From positions 1 through 64,000 of the forward strand of contig NZ_QEKV01000007.1 in assembly GCF_003096635.1 (NCBI RefSeq): a DNA stretch of 64,000 nt. Reading direction: 5' to 3'. The position numbers were made by a program, and so were the translations under genes. Under the pieces are notes generated by a model. That model ran no database searches, had not been told where the DNA came from, and saw only the letters and a list, made by a program, of their open reading frames with translations. This stretch comes from Ezakiella coagulans. GTDB taxonomy: Bacteria > Bacillota > Clostridia > Tissierellales > Peptoniphilaceae. Positions 36,909 through 45,681 of the stretch are shown here, piece after piece. Every line of letters begins with the position of its first letter. Within the stretch, counting starts at the first letter, position 1.

Positions 36909-37637
36909 ATGAAACTTGTAGTAGGTAAAAATTATGACGATATGTCAAAGCTCGCAGCTGAACAAATGATTGAAAACTGGAACGAAATAAAAGTTTTAGG
37001 TCTTGCAACTGGGAGTACTCCGCTAGGATTATATAATGAATTAATAAAAGCAAATAAGGAAGGCAGAATTTCTTTTAAGGATAAAACAAGTGTAAACTTG
37101 GATGAATATATCGGACTTCCTGAAGGACACAAAGAAAGTTACAGAAGATTTATGGATGACAATCTTTTTGATAAAGTTGACATTGACAAATCAAAAACAT
37201 TTGTTCCAAAGGCAAAAGACGAAAATGACATTAATGCCGGAGAAGAATATGAAAAGTTGGTACAAAAGTTGGGCTGCCAAGACATTCAAGTTTTGGGAAT
37301 TGGTGAAAATGGACACATTGCATTTAATGAACCTACACCGGAACTGAATGGTAAAACAGGAATTGTTAAGCTAACACAATCCACTATTCATGCAAATTCA
37401 AGATTCTTCAACAATGAAGAAGAAGTGCCTAAATATGCAATATCAATGGGTATGGGAACGATTCTTCAAGCAAAGGAAATAATCCTTTTGGCAAGCGGAA
37501 AGAAAAAAGCTGACGCTATTAAAAAGCTTTTATGTGATGATAAAGTCACGACTGATTGCCCGGTAACATTCCTTAAATTGCATAAAAATGTTACCATTTA
37601 TATCGACGAAGATATAAAAGAAGAATTGGATAAATAA
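36909..37637 (+). CDS. nagB: Glucosamine-6-phosphate deaminase
   Basis: A 242-residue enzyme converting glucosamine-6-phosphate to fructose-6-phosphate and ammonia, linking amino-sugar use to glycolysis. Seen: LATGSTPLGLY (phosphate loop), NLDEYIGLP with the catalytic Asp, GIGENGHIAFNEP with the catalytic His, and SMGMGTIL. Length matches the short Gram-positive form lacking the C-terminal allosteric segment of the E. coli enzyme. AAGGAGG precedes the ATG; no nagA is adjacent. Confidence 0.95.
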   Translation: MKLVVGKNYDDMSKLAAEQMIENWNEIKVLGLATGSTPLGLYNELIKANKEGRISFKDKTSVNLDEYIGLPEGHKESYRRFMDDNLFDKVDIDKSKTFVPKAKDENDINAGEEYEKLVQKLGCQDIQVLGIGENGHIAFNEPTPELNGKTGIVKLTQSTIHANSRFFNNEEEVPKYAISMGMGTILQAKEIILLASGKKKADAIKKLLCDDKVTTDCPVTFLKLHKNVTIYIDEDIKEELDK

Positions 37638-37642
37638 GTTCA

Positions 37643-38158
37643 ATGCTCGAAAAAGAAATAGAAGTAAAAGTTCTTGGTTTCGAGATTCAGGATTATATAG
37701 ATATGGTCGAGAAAATCGGAGCAAAGAAGATTTCAACAGAAGAGCAAGTCAATCACAGATTTTTGGATGCAAAAACGGAGGGAGAATCATTTTTGAGACT
37801 CCGAGAAGTTGGCGGCAAAGGATATTTCACTTTAAAAGAGATAAGCTCGTCGCAAAATGCGAGAGTAAGTAGTGAATTGACTACAGAAATTTCTGAGCCT
37901 AGAACTTTTCTAGAAATTGCCGATAAACTTGGTATAATATATACATCAGAGTCAAAGAAAAGAATTAAATATGTTCTTGAGGATTTTGTTTTCGACATTG
38001 ATAAGTGGAGTGATGATGTTTATCCTTTTCCATATATGGAGATAGAGGCGAAGTCAACGGAAGCACTACAGTCTATAATTGCTCGACTTGGTATATCTGA
38101 AGAACATATTTCTACAAAATCGATTAAAGAATTAAAAGATAGTTTAAAGTCTTTATAA
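37643..38158 (+). CDS. CYTH-domain protein (CyaB/class IV adenylate cyclase-like)
   Basis: A 171-residue protein with the CYTH triphosphate tunnel fold: the ExExK signature (EKEIEVK) at the N-terminus, FLRLRE, YFTLKE, KKRIKY, and YMEIEAK near the C-terminus. Members act on triphosphates (triphosphatases, thiamine-triphosphatase, class IV cyclases). Sequence alone does not tell which, though bacterial ones of this length are often triphosphatases. It lies five bases after nagB and ends the operon at a strong terminator. Confidence 0.85.
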   Translation: MLEKEIEVKVLGFEIQDYIDMVEKIGAKKISTEEQVNHRFLDAKTEGESFLRLREVGGKGYFTLKEISSSQNARVSSELTTEISEPRTFLEIADKLGIIYTSESKKRIKYVLEDFVFDIDKWSDDVYPFPYMEIEAKSTEALQSIIARLGISEEHISTKSIKELKDSLKSL

Positions 38159-38160
38159 AT

Positions 38161-38201
38161 AAAAAAATAAACCGAAATTAACGTTTTCGGTTTATTTTTT
38201 T
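38161..38201 (+). terminator. Rho-independent terminator
   Basis: An ACCGAAA/TTTCGGT core (38071-type numbering not used; core at 38171-38177 and 38185-38191) extended by A-T pairs, then a seven-base T run. Confidence 0.9.
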
Positions 38202-38222
38202 GTCATAAGTGACCTGAATGAC

Positions 38223-38251
38223 TCGAAAAAAATATGTAAATATGATATAAT
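38223..38251 (+). promoter_or_regulatory. Promoter of the membrane-protein gene
   Basis: TCGAAA (38223-38228), 17 bases, TATAAT (38246-38251). Confidence 0.5.
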
Positions 38252-38268
38252 GAATCAAGGAGGTTGCT

Positions 38269-38799
38269 ATGAAAGAATCAGTTATAAAAGAAAACATTAT
38301 AGTTTTATTTTTGGGTGTTTTTTTTAGTGCAATCCTTATGATTTTATCAAATAAATTTTTAAACGGTATGGCCGTCAAATTTTTGGGTATTTGTGCAATC
38401 TCATATTTGATGGCTTTTCTTGTAGGGAAAACTGTACTTTTGACTTATCTGTTACTGTCGAGTGCAATTTTGATTTTCCTAAATGGATATAAGCTTGAAA
38501 GTTCAATTGATTATTTGCCATTTGTGATTGAGGCTTTTGTGGGTAGTTATTTAATTAGTTTTATAAAAAATATTTTCTACAACAATGAACTCCTTTCAAG
38601 TTTTTTTGCAGTTATCATTGGGCGTATTTCATTTTTTACGACAGGATTTATATTATACGATGTGATTTTGAAAAAAGGAATTTTTAATGAATTTTTGATT
38701 AGTCATTTAAGCAATGAAGTTGTTGGAATGATTTTTTGTGTTATATTTGTACCGTTTATATGTTATAGCATCAAGAAAAACACAATTATGTGGAATTAA
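38269..38799 (+). CDS. Integral membrane protein of unknown function
   Basis: A 176-residue, very hydrophobic protein with about five or six membrane spans (for example 10-28, 35-52, 55-72, 80-98, 108-128, 145-165). AGGAGG precedes the ATG. I recognise no family. Size and helix count resemble ECF-transporter S components or small permeases, but no diagnostic motif supports this. It has its own promoter and is followed 17 bases later by the zinc metallopeptidase gene, with which it may be co-transcribed. Confidence 0.7.
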   Translation: MKESVIKENIIVLFLGVFFSAILMILSNKFLNGMAVKFLGICAISYLMAFLVGKTVLLTYLLLSSAILIFLNGYKLESSIDYLPFVIEAFVGSYLISFIKNIFYNNELLSSFFAVIIGRISFFTTGFILYDVILKKGIFNEFLISHLSNEVVGMIFCVIFVPFICYSIKKNTIMWN

Positions 38800-38816
38800 A
38801 ATATGGAGGTTTTGTT

Positions 38817-39677
38817 ATGAAGTGGCGTGGAAGAGAGGGAAGCTCAAATATTGAAGACGGAAGAAGAAGTTATTCCGGCGGAGGTGGTTTTAGGCCGACC
38901 GGCGGATTTAAAATAAGTGGATTCGGACTAATTATAGTTGCTGTTATATATTTAATAATGGGAGGAAATCCGCTAGATATGTTGACGGGCGGAGCTCCAA
39001 CAGCTTCAAGTTATCAGCCGTCAGCAGCTGATGAAGAAAAAATGCAATTTTTAAGCGTTGTTTTAAAAGATACGGAAGATGTTTGGAAAAAAATATTTGA
39101 AGAAAACGGCTTAACATATAAAGAACCGGTCATGCATATATTCCACGGTGCTGTAAAGAGTGCGTGCGGTGTCCAATCTGCACAAGCAGGACCATTTTAT
39201 TGTCCGGGAGACCAAAAACTGTATATGGATTTGGATTTTTTCGATGAACTGAGCAAGAACTTGGGAGCAAAAGGGGATTTTGCAATTGCTTATGTAGTTG
39301 CTCATGAAGTTGGGCATCATGTTCAAAATATGCTTGGTATAATGAGAGAGCAACAGTCAAAAAGGAGAAACCTTTCAGAAACCGAATATAATAAAATTTC
39401 TGTAGCAATAGAACTTCAAGCGGACTATCTAGCGGGAGTATTTGCACGATGGGAAGATGAAGCAGGGTATCTCGAAAAGGGAGACTTGATGGAAGCGATT
39501 AATGCAACGTCGGCAGTCGGTGACGATACTCTTCAAAAGAAATATCAAGGGGCTGTTGTTCCGGATTCTTTCACACATGGAACGGCAGAACAAAGAGAAA
39601 GATGGTTTAAACGCGGATATGAAGCGGGAGATCTTTCACAAGGAGACACATTCAGTGTACCTTATGACGAATTGTAA
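38817..39677 (+). CDS. Putative neutral zinc metallopeptidase (YpfJ family)
   Basis: A 286-residue membrane-anchored protein. The N-terminus is basic and Gly-rich (SYSGGGGFRPTGG), followed by one hydrophobic segment (about 44-60). The large outer part holds the zinc motif HEVGHHV (HExxH) and a downstream ELQADYLAG supplying a third ligand, as in the YpfJ family. Cysteines at SACGVQSA and GPFYCPGD are also typical of that family. Its substrates are not established. ATG 38817 follows GGAGG. Confidence 0.9.
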   Translation: MKWRGREGSSNIEDGRRSYSGGGGFRPTGGFKISGFGLIIVAVIYLIMGGNPLDMLTGGAPTASSYQPSAADEEKMQFLSVVLKDTEDVWKKIFEENGLTYKEPVMHIFHGAVKSACGVQSAQAGPFYCPGDQKLYMDLDFFDELSKNLGAKGDFAIAYVVAHEVGHHVQNMLGIMREQQSKRRNLSETEYNKISVAIELQADYLAGVFARWEDEAGYLEKGDLMEAINATSAVGDDTLQKKYQGAVVPDSFTHGTAEQRERWFKRGYEAGDLSQGDTFSVPYDEL

Positions 39678-39714
39678 TTTATAAATTTTTAAAAATATAG
39701 AAAGGGATGAAATT

Positions 39715-40704
39715 ATGAAAACAGTTTATAGTGCTATACAGCCTTCGGGGGATTTGACAATAGGAAATTATTTAGGTGCTTTAAGAAACTGGAAAAAATT
39801 AGAAAATGACTATAGATGTATTTTTGGTGTTGCTGATCTTCATGCGATAACTGTAAGACAAGATCCTGAAAAGTTAAGAGAGAGGTCAAAAAAACTAATT
39901 GCGATTTACCTTGCAAATGGTTTGGACCCGAAAAAGTCCATTATATATGTAAACAGTCATGTACCTGAACATGCAGAACTTGGATGGGCTCTTCATACCT
40001 ATACATCTCTTGGACAGCTAAACAGAATGCATCAGTTTAAGAGTAAAATAAAAGACAATGAAGAAAGAGCAAATGCAGGACTTTATTGCTATCCGGTTTT
40101 AATGGCGGCCGATATTCTTCTTTACGACACAGACCTTGTGCCGGTTGGAGATGACCAAAAGCAACACGTTGAAATTACAAGGGATATTGCAGAAAGATTT
40201 AATGGAATATACGGCGACACTTTTGTTATGCCGGAACCACTTATCGGAAAAATGGGTAACAGGATAAAGAGTTTACAAGATCCGACAATTAAGATGAGCA
40301 AATCCGATCCTAATCCTGCTGCATATATACTTCTTCTTGAAGAATACAAAGATATAAAAAAGAAAATTAATAGAGCAGTGACCGACTCTGTTGGAGAAAT
40401 AAATTATTCAGAAGATCAACCGGGGGTTTCAAATCTTCTTGAAATATATCAATCTTGCACAGATGAAAATATGGAAGATATTCTGTCTAAGTTTGAGGGA
40501 AAAGGTTATGGAGATTTAAAAAAAGCAGTAATTGAAGCGGTCGAAAACTCAATCGGTCCGGTTAGAGATAAGACAAATGAGTTTTTACAAAACGAAGATT
40601 ATCTGATTGAAGTTGCACATGATGGAATGATAAGAGCTAGAGAAGTTGCATCAAAAACACTTGAAAGAGTTTATGAAAAAATAGGATTTTTGAGGGGGAT
40701 GTAA
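39715..40704 (+). CDS. trpS: Tryptophanyl-tRNA synthetase
   Basis: A 329-residue class I synthetase charging tRNA-Trp. Motifs: IQPSGDLTIGNYLGAL (HIGH equivalent), GDDQKQHVE (Trp/ATP site), IKMSKSDPN (KMSKS loop). Length is normal. AAAGGGATG lies upstream. The 37-base gap before it is too short for a T-box leader, so T-box control from an adjacent leader can be excluded. Its stop overlaps the ATG of the purD-purL gene. Confidence 0.96.
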   Translation: MKTVYSAIQPSGDLTIGNYLGALRNWKKLENDYRCIFGVADLHAITVRQDPEKLRERSKKLIAIYLANGLDPKKSIIYVNSHVPEHAELGWALHTYTSLGQLNRMHQFKSKIKDNEERANAGLYCYPVLMAADILLYDTDLVPVGDDQKQHVEITRDIAERFNGIYGDTFVMPEPLIGKMGNRIKSLQDPTIKMSKSDPNPAAYILLLEEYKDIKKKINRAVTDSVGEINYSEDQPGVSNLLEIYQSCTDENMEDILSKFEGKGYGDLKKAVIEAVENSIGPVRDKTNEFLQNEDYLIEVAHDGMIRAREVASKTLERVYEKIGFLRGM

Positions 40705-43700
40705 TGAAAGTATTAATTGTTGGTGGCGGAGCAAGGGAGTACGCTATTGGAGAGAAAATTAAGAGTCAACGCGGCGATAATGTTGAACTTATTTTCGCAC
40801 CGGGAAATGGCGGCACAAAACTTATCGGGAAAAATGTAGATATTGTAGACACAGATATTTCAAAACTTTTAGATTTTGCAAAAAATGAAAAAGTCGAATT
40901 TACAATTGTGGGTCCCGAAGCACCTCTTTGCGAGGGAATTGTTGATGAGTTTATTGAAGCGGGACTAAAAATATTTGGACCTGACAAAAAAGCTTCTAAG
41001 CTTGAAGGTTCAAAGGAGTTTACAAAAGAAGTTTTAAAACTTGAAAATATTCCTACTGCTCAATATAAAACATTTACAGACTCAAAAGAAGCTATTAAAT
41101 ATGCAAAAGAATTAAGAGATAAAAACTTAAAAAATAAAGTTGTTCTAAAAGCTGATGGACTCGCATCAGGAAAAGGTGTTATTATAGCAGAACATGACGA
41201 TGAAATTGAAGAAGGCATAAAAAATGTTTTGGATAATAAAATTTTTGGAGATCAAAAGATTTTGATTGAAGAATTCCTCTGGGGTTTTGAAACTAGTTTA
41301 ATTGGATTTTTAGATGGAGAAACAATAAAGTTATTCAATCCAACAAGAGATCACAAGACGATTTTCGAAGGAAATGTCGGAGCTAATACAGGAGGAATGG
41401 GAACTTTTACTCCTGATTTTGAAGCCTTGGCATATAAAGAAGAAATTGATGAAAAAATTGTTCAGCCGATTGTTCACGCACTAAAAAAAGCAGATATTGA
41501 TTACAAGGGAATTATTTTCTTGGGCCTTATAATTTCTGAGGATGGGCCTAGAGTTCTTGAAATAAACTGTAGATTCGGTGATCCTGAAACACAATGTTTG
41601 ATGATGAATCTCGAAAGTGACTTGCTTGATTTGATGATTAAAACAACCGAAAAAAATCTAAAGAATGTTGAACTAGTTCTTAATGATAAAAAGATCGTAA
41701 ATGTTGTTTTAGCAAGCGGAGGATATCCGGGAGATTACAAAAAAGGATTTGAAATCAGTGGTTTAGACTCTGTAGAATATTCTAAAATTTATTATGGCGG
41801 CGTTAAAGAGAAAGACGGAAGCGTTTATACAAACGGCGGACGTGTGCTTGGAATTTGTGCATGCGGCGACAGTTTTGATGAAGCGATGGAAAAAGCTTAT
41901 AGCGATGTTAAAAAAGTTAATTTTAATGATGTTTATTACAGAAAGGATATTGCGCCAATGGTAAAGAGAATTTATGTTTGGAAGAAGGATGACTTTGATG
42001 TTCCTTCAAATTCCGTAAGAAATTTGATAAAAGAAGAGCTTGGAAAATCTTTTGACAATTTAAAATTGTATAGAAGATACGACATTGACGGATTGACGGA
42101 TGCTGAAATCGACAATATTAAAGATACGATTTTAAGAGAGCCACCGGTTGATGAAATAGTGACCGGAAACGATGCAATCGATTTGCAAACAAAACTCGAA
42201 AATTCAATTGTTATAAAATATAAATCAGGGCAGTTCGACCAAAGAAAGAAGGGGCTTTTAGACACAATTAAAGCAGTTCTTCCTGAATCAAATGTCGATG
42301 CTGAAGTTGAAGAGGTAATAACTATTCCTGACGCAACCGATGACGAAATAAAAAAGATTAAAGCAATTCTAATAAATCCTGTAGATCAGGAAGAAGGAGA
42401 ACTTCTTGAAATCCCAGCATCTCTAAGAGACATGTCAAAAAGATCAAACGAAATTTTGACATATGACGGATTTAAAGACATGAGCGAAAAAGAACTTGAA
42501 GAGTTTCACGATTCGCACTCACTTGCAATGAGCGTTGCAGATTTAAAAACAATACAGGATTATTGCAAAAAAGAAGATAAAGACCCGACAGACACAGAAA
42601 TTTCAATTCTCGACACATATTGGAGTGACCACTGCAGGCACACAACATTCTTCACAAATCTTGAAGATGTTGAATTTAAGAATACTGATTCAAAACGTGA
42701 CGAAGCAATAAAAGAAGCATTCAAAAAATATCTCGAAATGAGAGAAAAAGCAAATGCAAAGAAGCCTGTTTCGTTGATGGACATGAGTACTATTCAATCA
42801 AAACTCATGAGAAAAGAAGGAAAACTTGACGACGTTGAAGTTAGCGATGAAATAAATGCATGCACTCTTATTATTCCGGCTGATGTTGACGGAAAAAATG
42901 AAGAATATTTGTTGTTCTTTAAAAATGAAACTCACAATCACCCGACTGAAATTGAACCGTTCGGTGGAGCTCAAACATGTTTGGGAGGAGCTATAAGAGA
43001 CCCGCTTTCAGGCAGAGGATATGTTTATCAAGCGATGAGAATAACAGGTGCGAGCGACCCGATTAACGATTACAAATTGGAAGGCAAGCTTACGCAAAAG
43101 AAAATCATTCGCGATGCAATGAAGGGATACAGTTCGTATGGAAACCAAATCGGTTTACCGACAGGCTATGTTGAGGAATTGTTCCACCCGGGATACAAGG
43201 CAAAGAGAATGGAAGTAGGAGCTGTTATGGGAGCAGCACCGAGAAAGAATGTCATTAGAGAAAAACCGCTTCCTGGCGATGTTGTTATCTTACTTGGCGG
43301 TAGAACTGGAAGAGACGGAGTCGGCGGAGCAACCGGTTCATCAAAAGTTCACACAAAGGACAGTGTTAAAAAATCGGGTGCAGAAGTTCAAAAAGGACAT
43401 GCACCGACAGAAAGAAAAATTCAAAGACTCATGAGAAGAACCGAAGCGGCATCATTAATAAAGAAATGTAACGACTTCGGGGCCGGCGGAGTTTCAGTCG
43501 CAATCGGTGAACTCGCAGACAGCTTGGATATTTATTTGGACAGAGTACCGCTAAAATACAAGGGTCTAACACCGCGAGAAATTGCAATAAGTGAATCTCA
43601 AGAAAGAATGGCGGTTGTAGTTTCTAAGGAAAATATGGCTGAGTTTTTGAAATATGCGGATGAAGAAAACCTTGAAGCTACACATGTTGCAGATGTAACC

Positions 43701-45635
43701 GATACAGGCAGAGTTAAAATGTACTATGATGACAAAATTGCTTGCGACATGAGCCGTGAATTTATGGACTCAACGGGTGCACCGAGAAAGCAAAAAGTTG
43801 TTGTGGATTCAAACGAGTCTGTAAAATATTTCGATGAAAAGAATGAACATGATTTAAATAAATATCTCTTAGAAGAGATTAAAGGAATCAACCACGCATC
43901 AAAGAAAAATCTTTTGGAACATTTCGACTTTTCTGTAGGAAGAGCTACATCCATGATGCCGCTTGGAGGAAAAAATCAAATCACTCCAATCAATTCAATG
44001 GTTGCAAAGATTCCTTCAAAAACAGATTTAACAAACACTGTAAGTTATATGAGCTTCGGATTTATTCCTGAACTCAGTGCAGAAGATCCATTCTTAGGCG
44101 GTTATTATGCAGTTTTAATTTCAGTATTGAAAGCTGTTGCAACGGGAGCACCTCTAAGCACAATACGCCTTTCATATCAAGAATACTTTGAAAAGCTCGA
44201 AGATGCACCTGAAAAATGGCAAAAACCTTTCATCGCTCTCTTGGGTGCAATGAAAGCTTCGAGCCTTACACAAACACCGCCTATAGGAGGAAAAGACTCA
44301 ATGAGCGGAAGTTTTGAAAATCTTCACGTTCCACCGACACTCATCAGTTTTGCAGTCGGTTATGGCGACAAAAAAGCTGTGACAACTTCTGAACTCAAAG
44401 GCGGATATAAGCTCGGTATTGTTAGAAACGAAATTGAAAACGGACTTGTCGATGAAAATATATTCTTAAAGAATTTAAATCTCATCGAAGCAGAAATAAA
44501 GAGCGGCAATATTAAGACGGCATATGTTGTCGACAGAGAAAATATTTTGCTTTCTCTAATGAAGATGAGTTTCGGAAATGATATTGGATTTGACGCTACA
44601 CTCGATGCAAAAACTTTACTTTCAAACAGACCACTCGATGTCATTGTTGAATATGAAAATGAATTCGACGGTGTTACAAATATAGGTTCAACCGGCGGGG
44701 AAGAGTTTATAGTAAATGGAACAGCGCTTCAATACGAATCAATCAAGGATGCTTTCATTCACGGACTCGACGAAGTTTATGGAACGCCGATTGAAAAAGA
44801 AGCAAAGGACTTAAATTGGAATTCAGCTTCACAAAGAAGAACACATTCAAATAAAAAAGTTGAAACACCGCTTGTAACAATTGCCGTATTTGAAGGAACA
44901 AACAGTGAATACGATTCAAGAATCGCTTTTGAAAGAGCCGGAGCAAAGGTAAATGAAGTTCTTATAAAGAACATCACACCTGAAATGCTCGAAAGCTCAA
45001 TTGAAGAACTTGCAGAGTCAATTAGAAAATCACAAATGTTCTTTATTCCGGGTGGCTTCTCTATGAGCGACGAACCGGATGGAAGTGCAAAGTTTATTGC
45101 AAATGTGCTAAGAAATGAAAAGGTTTCAAGTGCAATCGAATATCTGCTCGATGAAAATGGACAAGATGGACTTATTCTAGGAATTTGTAACGGTTTCCAA
45201 GCACTTATTAAAACGGGACTTCTTCCGTATGGAAAAATTATGAAGCTTGAAGAAACTTCACCGACTCTAACATATAATGAAGTCGGTCGCCACATTTCAA
45301 AAATAATTCCGACAGTCGGTATTACAAATGACGGCCCATGGCTCAAGTATATAGAAAAGGATGTCTGTTACAATGTTCCTATTTCACACGGAGAAGGAAG
45401 ATTTGTTGCGGATGACAACTGTATCGAAGAACTTGTAAAGAACAATCAAATTGCATTCAAATATGTAATTAATCCTAACGGTTCAAAATGTGACATTGAA
45501 GGCGTTATGGACAAGACAGGAAAGATTTTAGGAAAGATGGGCCACTCCGAACGTGTATCGGGTGACACATACAAAAACTTCGGTGAAATTGAAATTGAAG
45601 AACTATTTAAATCCGGGGTTAAATACTTTAAATAA
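40704..45635 (+). CDS. PurD-PurL fusion: GAR synthetase + FGAM synthase (with glutaminase)
   Basis: A single 1643-residue frame with two purine-pathway enzymes. Residues 1-418 are phosphoribosylamine-glycine ligase (PurD): VGGGAREYAIG, GADGL-type ATP-grasp KADGLASGKGV, ADDGPRVLEINCRFGDPETQ-like segment, ending NDVYYRKDIAP. Residues 419-1643 are a long single-chain FGAM synthase (PurL) that begins exactly at Met419 (41958): MVKRIYVWKKDDFDV, then DHCRHTTF, NETHNHPTEIEPFGGA and GGKDSMSG. The C-terminal glutaminase has GICNGFQAL (catalytic Cys) and SHGEGRF. The two act at steps 2 and 4 of the pathway. PurD usually ends there, so a lost stop codon is likely. No other pur gene is nearby. Confidence 0.93.
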   Translation: MKVLIVGGGAREYAIGEKIKSQRGDNVELIFAPGNGGTKLIGKNVDIVDTDISKLLDFAKNEKVEFTIVGPEAPLCEGIVDEFIEAGLKIFGPDKKASKLEGSKEFTKEVLKLENIPTAQYKTFTDSKEAIKYAKELRDKNLKNKVVLKADGLASGKGVIIAEHDDEIEEGIKNVLDNKIFGDQKILIEEFLWGFETSLIGFLDGETIKLFNPTRDHKTIFEGNVGANTGGMGTFTPDFEALAYKEEIDEKIVQPIVHALKKADIDYKGIIFLGLIISEDGPRVLEINCRFGDPETQCLMMNLESDLLDLMIKTTEKNLKNVELVLNDKKIVNVVLASGGYPGDYKKGFEISGLDSVEYSKIYYGGVKEKDGSVYTNGGRVLGICACGDSFDEAMEKAYSDVKKVNFNDVYYRKDIAPMVKRIYVWKKDDFDVPSNSVRNLIKEELGKSFDNLKLYRRYDIDGLTDAEIDNIKDTILREPPVDEIVTGNDAIDLQTKLENSIVIKYKSGQFDQRKKGLLDTIKAVLPESNVDAEVEEVITIPDATDDEIKKIKAILINPVDQEEGELLEIPASLRDMSKRSNEILTYDGFKDMSEKELEEFHDSHSLAMSVADLKTIQDYCKKEDKDPTDTEISILDTYWSDHCRHTTFFTNLEDVEFKNTDSKRDEAIKEAFKKYLEMREKANAKKPVSLMDMSTIQSKLMRKEGKLDDVEVSDEINACTLIIPADVDGKNEEYLLFFKNETHNHPTEIEPFGGAQTCLGGAIRDPLSGRGYVYQAMRITGASDPINDYKLEGKLTQKKIIRDAMKGYSSYGNQIGLPTGYVEELFHPGYKAKRMEVGAVMGAAPRKNVIREKPLPGDVVILLGGRTGRDGVGGATGSSKVHTKDSVKKSGAEVQKGHAPTERKIQRLMRRTEAASLIKKCNDFGAGGVSVAIGELADSLDIYLDRVPLKYKGLTPREIAISESQERMAVVVSKENMAEFLKYADEENLEATHVADVTDTGRVKMYYDDKIACDMSREFMDSTGAPRKQKVVVDSNESVKYFDEKNEHDLNKYLLEEIKGINHASKKNLLEHFDFSVGRATSMMPLGGKNQITPINSMVAKIPSKTDLTNTVSYMSFGFIPELSAEDPFLGGYYAVLISVLKAVATGAPLSTIRLSYQEYFEKLEDAPEKWQKPFIALLGAMKASSLTQTPPIGGKDSMSGSFENLHVPPTLISFAVGYGDKKAVTTSELKGGYKLGIVRNEIENGLVDENIFLKNLNLIEAEIKSGNIKTAYVVDRENILLSLMKMSFGNDIGFDATLDAKTLLSNRPLDVIVEYENEFDGVTNIGSTGGEEFIVNGTALQYESIKDAFIHGLDEVYGTPIEKEAKDLNWNSASQRRTHSNKKVETPLVTIAVFEGTNSEYDSRIAFERAGAKVNEVLIKNITPEMLESSIEELAESIRKSQMFFIPGGFSMSDEPDGSAKFIANVLRNEKVSSAIEYLLDENGQDGLILGICNGFQALIKTGLLPYGKIMKLEETSPTLTYNEVGRHISKIIPTVGITNDGPWLKYIEKDVCYNVPISHGEGRFVADDNCIEELVKNNQIAFKYVINPNGSKCDIEGVMDKTGKILGKMGHSERVSGDTYKNFGEIEIEELFKSGVKYFK

Positions 45636-45645
45636 AATATGTATG

Positions 45646-45680
45646 AAAAAAGCAAGATATGAATTCATATCTTGCTTTTA
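45646..45680. terminator. Bidirectional terminator (perfect 16-bp palindrome)
   Basis: The arms 45648-45663 and 45664-45679 are perfect complements centred on GAATTC, with A and T runs at the ends. It serves purD-purL (plus) and the ABC permease (minus). Confidence 0.9.
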
Positions 45681-45681
45681 T

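Noticed and set aside
39678-39714. T-box riboswitch ahead of trpS
   Set aside because: Only 37 bases separate the genes, too few for a T-box leader.
44777-45346. 189-codon minus-strand open frame opposite the PurL glutaminase
   Set aside because: Antisense shadow; the plus-strand motifs (GICNGFQAL, SHGEGRF) prove the coding strand.
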